Shown here one piece after another: positions 1 to 10,732 of a stretch of DNA of 64,000 nt. The stretch spans positions 62,001 through 126,000 of the forward strand of contig JAANBB010000047.1 of assembly GCA_014621425.1 (NCBI GenBank), given 5' to 3'. This stretch comes from Cylindrodendrum hubeiense (lineage: Eukaryota > Ascomycota > Sordariomycetes > Hypocreales > Nectriaceae). Below the pieces are notes generated by a model. The model made no database searches, had not been told where the DNA came from, and saw only the letters and a program-made list of their open reading frames with translations. Numbering within the stretch: the first letter of the stretch is position 1; each line of letters opens with the position of its first letter. A program made the translations under genes and the position numbers.

Positions 1-248
1 ATTCTTTGTCTGGACGTCACTTTCTATTGTTCATGCCCTAGAAATCGATCAAGAATGCGACGTATCTACGGGGATCATACCACCTGTCCATATAAGGGAG
101 TGCGAGGGACAATATATCGGCTCGAGGAACCGCACGTGGTCAATCAAGTCACTCTGATTACCAGTTCGCAATAGAAAGCGCCAAACAATACTCCACATTT
201 ATCTCCAGCCCGGGGAGCCCCACAAATATTCAATTATGTAAATTTACG

Positions 249-294
249 TGGTTCGAGGTTCGTGGTTCGCGGTTCGTGGTTCGCGGCTCGCGGT
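249..294. repeat. degenerate GGTTCG-type tandem repeat
   Basis: Short tandem array of a 7-8 nt unit related to GGTTCGTG / GGTTCGCG. It sits in the gene-free stretch 1-796. I see no convincing gene in that stretch; the 72-residue frame at 448-666 has no family signature. Confidence 0.7.
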
Positions 295-796
295 TTCCTC
301 TAATACTGCTTAGCTCCGTTCTCTAATTATATCTCTAGGCTACTGGGCTTGACTATTTGTTTGTATACCTGAACTGCTCATATTTCACTTTTCTCGTATT
401 CGTGTCATGGAGGGAGGAGATTAGAAACTTCCGAAGCGCCGAAAGCGATGTATCATCCCATTTCTAAGCAATCGGGCTTTAAGAGATATCGACTGCAAGC
501 ACCGGGTTTAAGCAAAGTTGAATCGCGCGCGCAGGACTTAATTCTTAAATCCGAAGGACACTTAATTATTAAGCCTCAAACTGTGATCCAATACGGCAAT
601 ATCGTATCAAACAGATACTATTTATTCATAGCCAACGTCCCTCAACTGGGTTTAGTAATTGATTAGAGGCTTTAATCAAGGAACTCACACTACTCATTGC
701 TCGGAGTAGACTTCAATTATAAGCCACTCACCATACTTCCTGAGCTTGTCATCATATCATTTAAAAGAAAACTCAAGTACATAATATTTCAACAAC

Positions 797-1783
797 ATGG
801 CGCATTCAGACCCTAAGGAATTCTCTCGCTTCTCCAATTTCGACATCATCCGCGCAACGCACAAGATTGTGGCTGACCATGAAATATTTGCTCACATCTT
901 GGTCCCCAAGCACCTGAACATGCAATCCAAATTGTCGAAGCACCATCCAATTATTTTACGGTTCCACGGTGGTGGCTTCGCAACAGCCTCAGGTCTTTTC
1001 CCGGCTTGGTTTGCACCATGGGTACTTGAGCTAGCATCTCGACACTCAGCTGTGATTGTGAGCGCCGACCACCGGCTCATACCGGAATCCAGTATTGATG
1101 ATGTCCTTGAAGATGTTGAGGACTTTTGGAAATGGGCCCACGACCAACTGCCCGGTTTCATTCTCAAGCAGACCAAGGGAGCGGTTCAAGTCGACACATC
1201 CCGTATCATGACATGTGGCGAGAGCGCTGGCGGCTACCTTAGTCTTCAATTGGGTCTCAATCATCCTAAAGAGATTAAAGCTGTCACCGCTGCCTATCCC
1301 ATGATCGACTACAAGTCCCCTCACTTCACAGATATAAGTGAAGCCCCAATTCTTGGTTGCCCCTTTATACCGGCCAGCCTCATAGAAGACCATGTCGATC
1401 GCATTAGAAAGGGGGAAGTTAGCTCAATCATCTCAGCGGACGATACACTGGAACGTCTCAAGTTCATGTTCTGTCTCATCCAGAATGGAAAATATCCGGA
1501 GTTTTTCCCGCCCAACCGAAGAGATCTCGACATATTCGACAAGTTAGATGACGGTGCAATGTTTCCACGTGGAGGCGTGTTTATTCTGCACGGCAATGAA
1601 GATGAGGTTGTACCAACTGAGGGGAGCATCAAACTCTCAGACAAGCTGCGGGATATTGACCAGGAGTTGAACTTTCGCCTGACGATTCAACAAGGAAACC
1701 ATGGTTTTGATGCGAGTGCAAAGATTGATGATAAGTGGTTAGCTGAGGGATTGAAGGATTTGATCGCTGCGTGGCTGGCTTAG
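797..1783 (+). CDS. alpha/beta hydrolase, hormone-sensitive-lipase type
   Basis: Single-exon gene for a 328-residue serine hydrolase, probably a cytosolic carboxylesterase or lipase acting on short acyl esters; the substrate cannot be told. Seen: the oxyanion-hole motif FHGGGF near residue 57, the nucleophile elbow CGESAGG near 142, an acid candidate in HGNEDEVVP near 267 and the catalytic His in GNHGFD near 303. This is the normal order and spacing of the HSL/alpha-beta hydrolase_3 family. There is no signal peptide. The ATG at 797 fits the family's N-terminus and no intron is needed. A dispersed repeat starts about 50 bp after the stop. It could equally act in detoxification or in secondary metabolism. 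Confidence 0.88.
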   Translation: MAHSDPKEFSRFSNFDIIRATHKIVADHEIFAHILVPKHLNMQSKLSKHHPIILRFHGGGFATASGLFPAWFAPWVLELASRHSAVIVSADHRLIPESSIDDVLEDVEDFWKWAHDQLPGFILKQTKGAVQVDTSRIMTCGESAGGYLSLQLGLNHPKEIKAVTAAYPMIDYKSPHFTDISEAPILGCPFIPASLIEDHVDRIRKGEVSSIISADDTLERLKFMFCLIQNGKYPEFFPPNRRDLDIFDKLDDGAMFPRGGVFILHGNEDEVVPTEGSIKLSDKLRDIDQELNFRLTIQQGNHGFDASAKIDDKWLAEGLKDLIAAWLA

Positions 1784-1830
1784 CATGAAGAGTATTGCTG
1801 TTTGTGTTAGCTGTCAGATTGTGACCGGAT

Positions 1831-1998
1831 TTGTGCAAATCCTCTGATATACCGATATCCTAGCCTTAGTCAGAGGGGCTGTGGGATTGAGATAAAACCC
1901 CTCACAGAAAAGAGGGGCTCGGAGGCATCGAGGATCAATGCTATTATCATATTCTGGATCCGCACTCTATTGAACAGTTAAACCCTTGATCGAATGTG
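1831..1998. repeat. dispersed repeat, copy A
   Basis: Shares an interrupted but unmistakable match with 29442-29590: both hold CCTCTGATATACCG, then GATATCCT, a GAGATTGAGAT block, GGAGGCATC, GATCAAT and TGATCGAAT in the same order. Copy B differs by several C/T and G/A changes and small indels. It looks like a decayed non-coding mobile-element fragment (solo LTR or MITE-like); the class is not identifiable. It fills most of the gap 1784-2197. Confidence 0.7.
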
Positions 1999-2197
1999 CC
2001 ATACATAATCTATCAATTTCGAAACCCTTGTTGGCTGTACATGTTGCGCCTTCTCAAATAGACAACCACTCACGTTAAAAGATAGGTCCTCCACAAACGT
2101 ATAACGGGCACACTTCTAAATCTTCAATTTCATCCGCTTTGACATCCCTCGCAACTGGTACTACACGCGCCGCTGCCAAGCCGCTGTGTCATTAACT

Positions 2198-4554
2198 ATG
2201 CTATACCAAGATATGGTTCAGGGTGAGTTACAACTCAGACAGAAGTTTCAAGTGCTCACTGCTTAATTGCTTTCTCAGACTCTCTGGGTCCAAGTGAACC
2301 AACACATGCTTGCGTCTCTCAGCTCCCCAATGAACTTTTGAGCATCATTTCCAATCATCTCCGCCAAGCCGATATCCACCAACTACTCAAAACTTGTCGC
2401 AATCTCGCTTCCAAACTTCAGCCCATCCTTCTGCGACAGGACATTGACGAGAAAATTTGCAACTCTTTGGCTTGGGCCTGCTACTTTGATGACACATCCC
2501 TGGCTCAAGCTTGTCTCAGTGCTGGCACTTCACCAAATGTGGTATTCTGCGTCGGGCCAACGGTTTACCTGAGCACAACGTCAAACGATTGGGACCTTGG
2601 TTTACCCGTGTTTCGTGACCACAAGGACGATGAAGACATTGAGCACGCTGTCTTTCCGTCTAAAATGATCTTTGGATCCCCGCTGCTTGGCGGATCTCAA
2701 TACGAAACATGCAGTGCTCTCACCTTGGCAGTCAAACGAAATCACATCGGCATGGCCAGGCTTCTTCTAGACGCAGGAGCAAATGTTATCATATCGCATA
2801 CAGTCGACACATCCCAACACCACAATCCATTTCTGAATATTAAAACTGGGGGCATTATTTCTCACGAAGCAGTACTCAGTCACGTACGGTCCGTTGCAGT
2901 GGCTGAGCTCCTTCTGCAATATGGGGGTCGCTTGCAGCTTCATCATTCGGGATTGTCCCAGTACCGTCCACTTGAGGTGATATTCTCGTCCTGCAGTGCA
3001 CAGAGGGAGACCTGCGAGCCTGATTTGACAGAGTTCGAACTCCTTGCTCTGACACGCTTTCTCTTTAACCAGGGAGCATTAGCCAAACGACTGAATACTA
3101 CTAGCGGTGGTTGCTTGCTTGGGGCCATTTCGACAAGGTACCTTAGTGTCGTCAAACTCGTCATAGAATGCGTGGTATTGGACACTCAGGACTGGGGTAC
3201 GGAATGTGAGCAGGCATTGGCTTTAGCAGTGGGCATGGACCAGGTCTACTATCCTCACTCACCACTTCAGCAGCCCTTTCGATCTCGACTTCTCTCCACG
3301 TTACTCGAGGCTGGTTGTAACCCTAATAAGTTTATCCCATCTGTGGGTTTGCCCATAAATGCTACCATCGTTCAAAAAGATCATCGAGGGTTTCAAACGC
3401 TTCTCAATTGGAAAGCCGAACTCAATTACACCGATAGTAGACATTTAACTCCTCTCTCACAAGCTGTTTTGTGTTGCAGAAGTCTACTCCTCGAAGACGA
3501 AGGATACGAAGGCTCAGCAGAGGACTTTATAATACCTTTGCTTCGAGCTGGAGCTAACATAGATCAGCCATCGATCCATGGTCAGGGTTTCACCCCCTTG
3601 GTTTTCGCAACAGGAGATATGATCCATGAGGGTCTCTTTATCCGGATTTTTTCGAGTGGTGCGAACAGAGACTATGTTGGTCAAATATTCCCAGGCTGTG
3701 CCTCTCGATCAATACTTCAATGCATTCTTGCCGGGCTTCCTGAGCCAACCTCTCAAGAATACCGCCACATGTTTTCTGCACACGGGTTCCAAGCATTCAA
3801 AATAGACCACAGTCATGAGGCGATTTCTCAGGTCATGCATAGCTCCCCTCTCGAGCGGTTTCGCTGCCGCCGCGAGATTAAGTTTCGCTACTTTACAAAC
3901 CTGTCGAAGTCGCTGTCGCATTTTTATACCCTAGACGGAAAACACCTTCTCAACTGGGCTATCGAGGGGCTATACGGAATAGATCGAGAATGGGCAGTTG
4001 ATATACTTCTTCCACATTATCTTCGTACTAAGCTAGCCTGGGACGATAGCTGCCCTCTCTGGACTCGCTTCGGGTCAGCTGGTACAAAAGACTACCTCGC
4101 TGTTGGTACGCTCCACCAGACCTGCAGAATGGTTGAGAACATGATGAAATATGGGATAAAGCCGAATAAAGAGGTTGAGGGTGAAACAATTCTCCATCGC
4201 GTATGCAAACTCACACAAACTTATCCTGGGCCTGAAGCTTTGGATGAAGTGGCCGAAGATTACATGAATGGGAGGTCTCGAGACTTTGGGGAGACATTTT
4301 CCCGCGCCGCCGACAATTGGAACAGCATCTACACAGGAGCAGCCAAACCTATGTTTCGTGGTAGATTCAAATATGATTGGCCAGTTAAAGAAGCAGAGTA
4401 CATCGAGGCGCGATTATTCATGACTGGGAAACTGATTGAGATTCTCACTCGGCATGGCGCCAATACCAATGCTCGAGACAAACAGGGCAAGACGGCGTTT
4501 GAGTATGTAAAAGACAACCGAATTCTGGGCCATTTTACAGCCTTAAGAAACTAG
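2198..4554 (+). CDS. F-box / ankyrin-repeat protein
   Basis: Two exons: 2198-2222 and 2279-4554, joined in phase with borders GTGAGT and CTCAG, giving about 766 residues. The 25-nt first exon supplies the start; the long frame has no ATG before the F-box. Residues about 24-64 read as an F-box (LPNELLSIISNHL, then TCRNLASKLQPIL), the usual Skp1-binding segment. The rest has scattered ankyrin units, for example AVKRNHIGMARLLLDAGAN, IIPLLRAGANIDQ, GETILHRVCKL and a C-terminal EILTRHGANTNARDKQGK. By family knowledge this is a candidate SCF ubiquitin-ligase substrate adaptor; the target is unknown. Such proteins are numerous and fast-evolving in Pezizomycotina. The first exon is inference from splice signals. 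Confidence 0.82.
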
Positions 4555-5631
4555 GTTGAATCTTCATAGCTGGATATTGTGTTTCTTGCTGAACTTCAAG
4601 GAGTCCCAGACGGTGGTGTGCTCCGTAGCTACGAGAATTGATTAAACTATGAAATACTGTACCATGGCTCATTTACCTAATCATGGCTGGAATTGAGATA
4701 CTAGGAAGCATAACAGTAGTAACCATACCTTTCCACTAGTATGGCGTCAAACGCGGGGGAAATGGTCAACATACAAGTGGAGTGGCAGCTGTAGTAGAGC
4801 TTCAGAGATAACAATTCACCCAGCCTTACACCAGCCAACCACAGATCAAGACAAAATGCACCAGCGAGTGCGGAGCATACGCTGCCAGCTGGCTGTACAT
4901 CAAACGCAGCATAAACAAAATATTGCTACTACGCAGGGTTGCCATGACTGAATCAACACGCAATCAGACGCCAAAAGGCTGAGCCGCATCCGCCGACTCG
5001 CTCTAATCAGATGGTGGATCGGGTCCAATGAATGTTCTACATCATAAAGGTGCTACACCTTCTTAATCCCATCTCCAGGCATATGAAAGACCCTGGTGTA
5101 ACGCAGAGCTAGTTGACAATGGGATTGACTCAAATGGTAACCGAGGAGCTGCAGGGATGGAAACCGCCAAGCCACAGCCTGATTCACTCCGCTTCAGCTC
5201 CTCATACCAGATAGGCACTGCGCCAATCATTACCCCAGAACAGCTGAGCACCAGCGCCACAAGTGATAAATAGGTTATGATAGCCGAACGAGGCGCTTTT
5301 AGGTCGAAGATGGCTTGGCTATGCCTTGGTCCACGCCTGGTCCACGAGACCATGAGGTTGTCTTGGCAAAGTGCTCATTGGGTCGATAAGACCAATATTG
5401 AATCACAAGCGCTTCATGGTTGCTTCTTACATGACTCCTTCCGGTGACAGACAACCTCTTGCATCAAGCTGAGCAGCAGAGTACAGGGGAGTGAGCCTCC
5501 ACGGAATGATTTAATCCCCACGTTGTGCTTGGGATGTTGCAACTTAAAAGACGCGACAAGCTCATCTTACATGCTTATCTACGGATCACAGACCTTAACC
5601 TATCCTGACCTTCTCCAACAGAGACGCGATA
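4555..5631. other. intergenic, no supported gene
   Basis: No gene is supported here. A minus-strand 96-residue frame (5063-5353) contains a hydrophobic stretch around TYLSLVALVLSCSGVMIGAV that looks membrane-like, but I found no flanking exons or family match, so it may be a relic exon. Confidence 0.4.
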
Positions 5632-7809
5632 ATGGCGACAAACACAAACTTCTACGTCAAACCGGAATATGTCGAGAGAGGAGGATGGACCAACTGGGAC
5701 GGCAATGCGATATCCCATGGTCAAATCACCGTGGGTAAAAACTTGGGTGATTTGATTGCTGTTTTCATGGGAATGTTCATTACCCTTGTTGAAGGAGGTC
5801 TCTGGACCATCCTCGCCATATTCATCTTCGACATCAGTCGAAATCGGCGACATCATCCCAGGAGTAGCCAGCAGGATGGCTGCCCTCCTCCGCCCCCTTT
5901 AGGAAATATGGACGGCCTCTACCACCAGCAACAGACGGTTCTACGCAATGGCGGCAGCTCTATATATATCGCCTCCACCTATCTGAAGCTCTGGATGACC
6001 TGGGGTTTCCTCAACTGGTCCAACGCGGGGCGCAATCTGCCAGTGATGTTTCTTGCGCTTTTGAGTTTCTCGTTTTTCTTCGTCGCTATGCCATTCATAA
6101 CTGCCTATCGGCTAGTTGAACACCAGGGCGACGTGGTGATGATCCGAAGCCCAAACTGTGGCTTCTGGACTACCAATCTGATCGACAACGAAGCCACCGG
6201 ATATAACAACTTCAAAAATCAGTCCTGGGAAGCAATGACCTACGTCGACAGCTGCTACGAGGGTGACGCTGAATCGGCGCTCTGCGATAAATTTCTCCCG
6301 CAGCGGCAACTGCCTGTGCACAGTGAGACAAATGGGGAATGTCCATTTGACAAAAGTATATGTCTCTCTACAGAGGAATTCCCTGCTTTCACAATGGAGA
6401 CCCAGTATCTTGATTCGCACAAGGACTTTGGAATCAATGCACCGAAGGATGACAGGATCAACATGAAGCGCATCACGACATGCGCGCCGCTCAACATCAA
6501 CAATTTTACCAAGATACACAATGGCACACTGCCAGGCGAGGAGATTACATCGGTCTACTTCGGTAGGTCCGCAAATAGCCTACAGACATACAACGTAAGC
6601 AACTATCAATTCACAGCCAAGCCAGGTTACAACCTTGAGTATGTCTCCCAGTACACTGCATATTTCTTTATAATTTAACCAACGCCTTCTAGTACCTTCG
6701 TCAGCTATTACGGAAACGGAACAGCCTACGGTGCAACATTTGAACCAATAAGCGAGCTCCAGCACGATGATGCCGATGTATCGATCATTCTGTTTAACAA
6801 CAACGGAATTTTCATCCAGGGCGAAGATGGAGCCTGTACCGACCCTATGTTTTCGGCCACTAAGATCCGTATAAACACAGATCCCGACTATTACTTGGCT
6901 GACAATCTCATCACTGGCATCGGCTGCATCGACCAGTACTCCTTCTCGAACCCGGTCTCCGGGGAGTACACTAAACTCGCAAGTTGGCAAGACGCCAGCA
7001 AGAACGCAACATTCGTTGATGGACTCTCAAGGCGTCAATTTGCAGCATACATTACACTCGGCTCGTCCCAAGGCTATCCAGGTGGCATTGGGATTGATAC
7101 AAGGATTCTCAGCTCCGAAGCACTCCGGGCAAAGAAGCACCCAGGCCTTGTCTTCTATCTGCAAGCTCCGATACCAAATGATCAATGGAAGAAGGAGGTT
7201 GAGTATTGGTTCAAGATCGGGCTTGCAAAGATGCAGCTTCTGCCTCTCAAAGTCGCCATGGGGCCTCCAGACCCAACCATCCCAGGTCTAGACAACATAT
7301 TGCCATTGCTCTCGGCGGGGCAAGATGATTTGGTCGACATGATTTGTTCGTCTCAGAAAGTTCACAACCCGGATTTCAAAAATCTCCACCGCTTTGGCAC
7401 AATCGTGCTCGTCGTCGTCGGTGGCCTATTGATTTTAGTGCCGGCGCTCGTAACCAGACTCCTCATCTCACGGCTGAGGAAACGCGATAACGCACTAGCA
7501 TGGTCGGCATATGGACAGCTCCAACTGCAACGGATGGCAGCGGAGGGCGCTGGAGTACATGGCTGGAAGGGTCTTGAAGACGAGGTGCCATTCCTAGATC
7601 CATCCGATGTTCTGGTCGGCGATATTGATGTTTATAATACGGCTGATGGGGGAATTCCACATCCGAAATGGATTGGACCAGATCAGGAGATGGCACGGAA
7701 TGATGATGACGAATCAGCTTTTGACGGAAATGCCCCAACACATGGATCCGGTTCGACTGTCAGTCTGAATAGGGGATATAGATCCCTCAATCCACCTGGT
7801 AATTTGTAA
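5632..7809 (+). CDS. membrane protein with large N-glycosylated ectodomain
   Basis: Two exons, 5632-6638 and 6693-7809, joined in phase by a GTATGT..CTAG intron; about 707 residues. I know of similar uncharacterised fungal proteins but no assigned function. Topology seen: hydrophobic segments near residues 38-64 and 138-160, a roughly 400-residue polar loop with several sequons (NQS, NFT, NGT, NVS, NGT, NAT) and many cysteines, then a third hydrophobic span near 570-592 (TIVLVVVGGLLILVPALV) followed by a cytosolic tail of about 115 residues. That is a cell-surface or endomembrane protein with a glycosylated lumenal/external domain. It lies upstream of a monooxygenase relic on the same strand. 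No catalytic motif was seen. Confidence 0.82.
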
Positions 7810-7864
7810 TAATCTTGTTTACTAAACTAGTTTAACAGGGTCGTAAGGTTTATTTTAGTTTTAG

Positions 7865-8620
7865 TTGCTGCTGGCATTATGCAATCTCATAGCTGTGCTC
7901 TCAATCAGATCAACCTCTGATTTTATATCCAGATGGATAGTCTCCATCCCTTATTTTCCAACAATTAGTTCAAACGACACTGACATCAGCCAATTGTGGG
8001 CGAATGATGGCGCAATCGGATATCCTGAGACCTATTTCGGCATAATGGCCCCTAAAATATCCAACCATTTCTCTATTCTTCAAGTATGGGAGCTGTGTGC
8101 ACCCTAGCTTTATTTACCGTTTGCAAGTTAACAATCTCAACAGGCACAAAGTAACGGAGGTGGAGGAAGCATTCCGTTACAGGTTGAGATCTCAGCAACC
8201 TACATTGTCAAAGTGATCCGAAAGCTTCAACGCAAGATGTACAAATCCATCGTTCCGTCCAGGCAAGCCGCCGTGGAGTTCAATGATCTATGCTATGGGT
8301 ACTTTCAGGACAAGGTTGTCAATGACAACTGCACCTTGTGGCTGAAGTCAAGTGGTCCAAAACCACGAAACCTAGTGTGGTGGCCTGGATGTGGACATCA
8401 TCGATTCGATATCTGTAGAGATCCCAGATAGGAGGATTTCAACTACGAAGTATTGGATGATGCTATGCTAAATCGTTATGCATACTTGGGTAGCGGGTGG
8501 ACGGAGCGGGAAAAGTCGGGCCATAAAGACCGATTGACGCGGTACCTGGTACCTCCGGGAGGTTGGCAAAGAAGACTTGGCGATAATCCATCAGTTTTGG
8601 AACGAATAGTTATCCAGTAG
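7865..8620 (+). pseudogene. C-terminal relic of a Baeyer-Villiger-type flavin monooxygenase
   Basis: Only the C-terminal third of a FAD/NADPH monooxygenase is present, in two exon-like parts (about 7865-8083 and 8144-8620) with a GTATGG..CAACAG intron still in phase. Recognisable family blocks are TYFGIMAPKISNHFSIL, QVEISATYIVKVIRKLQ, PRNLVWWPG and NRYAYLGSGW. The FAD- and NADPH-binding Rossmann motifs are absent. In the usual Arg-Trp-Glu-Asp block the Trp codon is TAG (8429-8431), a G-to-A change, and the frame reads on to 8620. It is a 5'-truncated, nonsense-mutated relic lying between two intact genes on the same strand. Confidence 0.75.
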
Positions 8621-8834
8621 CCCACAGAGGATTGAACGCGTCCCCGATGTTGATTCTATTCTACCTGAATAGGAATTTCAGTCGGGCACTCAGTGAGGCA
8701 TTAGGTATTGAATTGATCATTACAAAGAAATGTAAGAGGATGACAATTGGTTAAACTAATTGTCACGTGCACCATCGCAACGGCCGGTAAACGCGGACTA
8801 ATAAGCAACAGCGAATCCAGCGGGGTCGGAGGGA

Positions 8835-8840
8835 TATAAA
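8835..8840 (+). promoter_or_regulatory. TATA-like box upstream of D-amino-acid oxidase gene
   Basis: TATAAA lies about 127 bp before the ATG at 8967, a plausible core-promoter position for a fungal gene. Nothing else was recognised in 8621-8966. Confidence 0.45.
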
Positions 8841-8966
8841 TGGGCTTAACCGGTCATGGAAGTTGGGAAGCTTAGAGATTAATCTTACACTATCACTACC
8901 CCTACCTTTTAAGTTACGGCTATCCACCTGCATCCCTCACTAATCTTGTGCTTCTTCATCTTGGTC

Positions 8967-10101
8967 ATGGCGAATATTGTGGTGATCGGGTAGGTATCAT
9001 CAAAACCCCCACCACGTCCGTCTTACTGTCGCTCACCACGTAAAAGAGCTGGCGTCATTGGCCTCAGCACGGCAGTCAAACTTCAACAAGCAGGGTACCA
9101 TGTCACTATTGTCGCCAAAGATTTCCCCTCGCCTTCCGAGACTGTGGATTCTGAGTCGAACATCGATTACACGTCGCAGTGGGGCGGTGCACATAATCGG
9201 TGGGTAATTCCAACAAACCAAGAGGAGGAGCGCCAACACGCTATGGCGTTGATAACATATCAGAGCATGGAATCACTTTCCAAAAGCAACCCCGAGGCCG
9301 GCATCACTTTCATGAAGGGCATTGAATATCTGGAGGATCCACCGGAGCAGTACGTTACTCTCGATGGAAAAAAAGCATGCGGTCTGGGCCTACACGACTT
9401 TCGCCTACTGAGCTCAGATGAGTATCCTGATAGGGCTGTTCGATGGGGCTGTGAGTATAGCACATGGTGCGTTAACCCCATGGTCTATTGTTCTTTCTTG
9501 CTTCGCAAGTTCACTTGGAAGGGTGGAAAAATCCTAAAACGGCAGCTTTCTGAGCCAGCTGAGATCTTTGCCATGGGGGCATTCTCCGAGATTAATACGG
9601 TGGTGAACTGCTCGGGTTATGGACTTGGCGACCCAAACTCATTCATTATTCGAGGTGAGCAGCAGACACAATTTTTTGAGGAAGCTATTATATTAATCTT
9701 CATCAGGGCAAACCTGTCTCGTGGCGAACAATGCCACAGCTACGGTAACACGCCAAAACGAGAATGGAACTTGGACATTTTGTGTGCCGAGAAACTTCGA
9801 TGGCGGCACAGTAATTGGTGGCACGAAGGAACCAGACAACTGGGACCCCCAGGCCTGTTCAGAAGTGAGGAAAACATTACTCGATAACTTTGCTTCAACT
9901 TATCCCGAAATACTGGGAGAGGATGGCCGGTATCACGTACTGAAGGATATCGTAGGGAGGAGACCAGGTCGAAAAGGTGGGATGAGACTTGAATCAGAAG
10001 TGCTTGGCAACTCGAAATTGGTCATACATGCATATGGGCTGGCAGGTAGAGGGTTTGAGTTGTCTTGGGGTGTTGCCGACGGCGTTATTAAGCTTCTTTA
10101 G
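8967..10101 (+). CDS. D-amino-acid oxidase
   Basis: Three exons (8967-8989, 9047-9654, 9707-10101), 341 residues, the usual family length. It oxidatively deaminates D-amino acids to 2-oxo acids with release of ammonia and H2O2, using FAD. Seen: the dinucleotide motif IGAGVIG assembled across intron 1, the WGGAHNRW block, RGQTCLVAN, the strongly conserved RNFDGGTVIGGTKEP, and the substrate-Arg block VGRRPGRKGG. Two oddities: the C-terminal glycine loop reads YGLAGRGFE where relatives usually have YGxGGxGYQ, and the chain ends in GVIKLL with no peroxisomal PTS1 tripeptide, although many fungal members carry one. Activity is likely but not certain. The nearby oxidase/transport cluster may share nitrogen-source physiology. 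Confidence 0.9.
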
Positions 10102-10732
10102 TTATGCTAGCAACGACCTCTATATTCCGGTACAATGGTATACTTAGCGTATCAGCAGCCTGTAGCATGTGCCTCATTCATATAGGAATAAACGAGACAG
10201 CCTTGAAGTACTGCCCTGATTCTCAAACGAGATGGTTATAAACGCTTGTCGACCCAAATACAAACTGAATTAACATTTCACAGTCATCGAGGATCGCATC
10301 TAAATTAGATTTTTGCTCTATTCAAATCTTAACGCGTGAGTACTGAGAAAATCCACTGTCACTGCTGGTTGCAACTGTATCTGACCCATCAATTGCTGAT
10401 ATTGCCACCCTTGTGTCTTGGACGACTCGAGAAAGGATTTTGAACAGCAAAGCCACTCCCCTTGCATTCACTCAGGTTGGTGTAAATCCTTCAAGAATTT
10501 GTTCGCACTGGCTGGCAAGTTCCTAACTGGTTAGTATGTCGGATGTGGTCGACTCACACCACCTGCAATAATGCATGAGCAGTCTGCTAGTAACGAGCAG
10601 GCGGTTGAGAGTCGTATGATTGAGTTCCAGGTGATAGCTCAAGAACTGCGCATAAGCGCTCTGGATGTACTTCTGGACAGCTTGATACAGCTCTGATAGC
10701 TCCACCCCAAATATGAGTTGTGTGGGGATGGG
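10102..10732. other. intergenic between oxidase gene and regulator relic
   Basis: No gene is supported. The minus-strand stretch near 10523-10705 (LSYHLELNHTTL) may be the worn C-terminal end of the regulator relic beginning at 10733. Confidence 0.4.

Noticed and set aside
448..666. 72-residue plus-strand frame
   Set aside because: No family signature, no splice partners, and composition like random AT-rich DNA.
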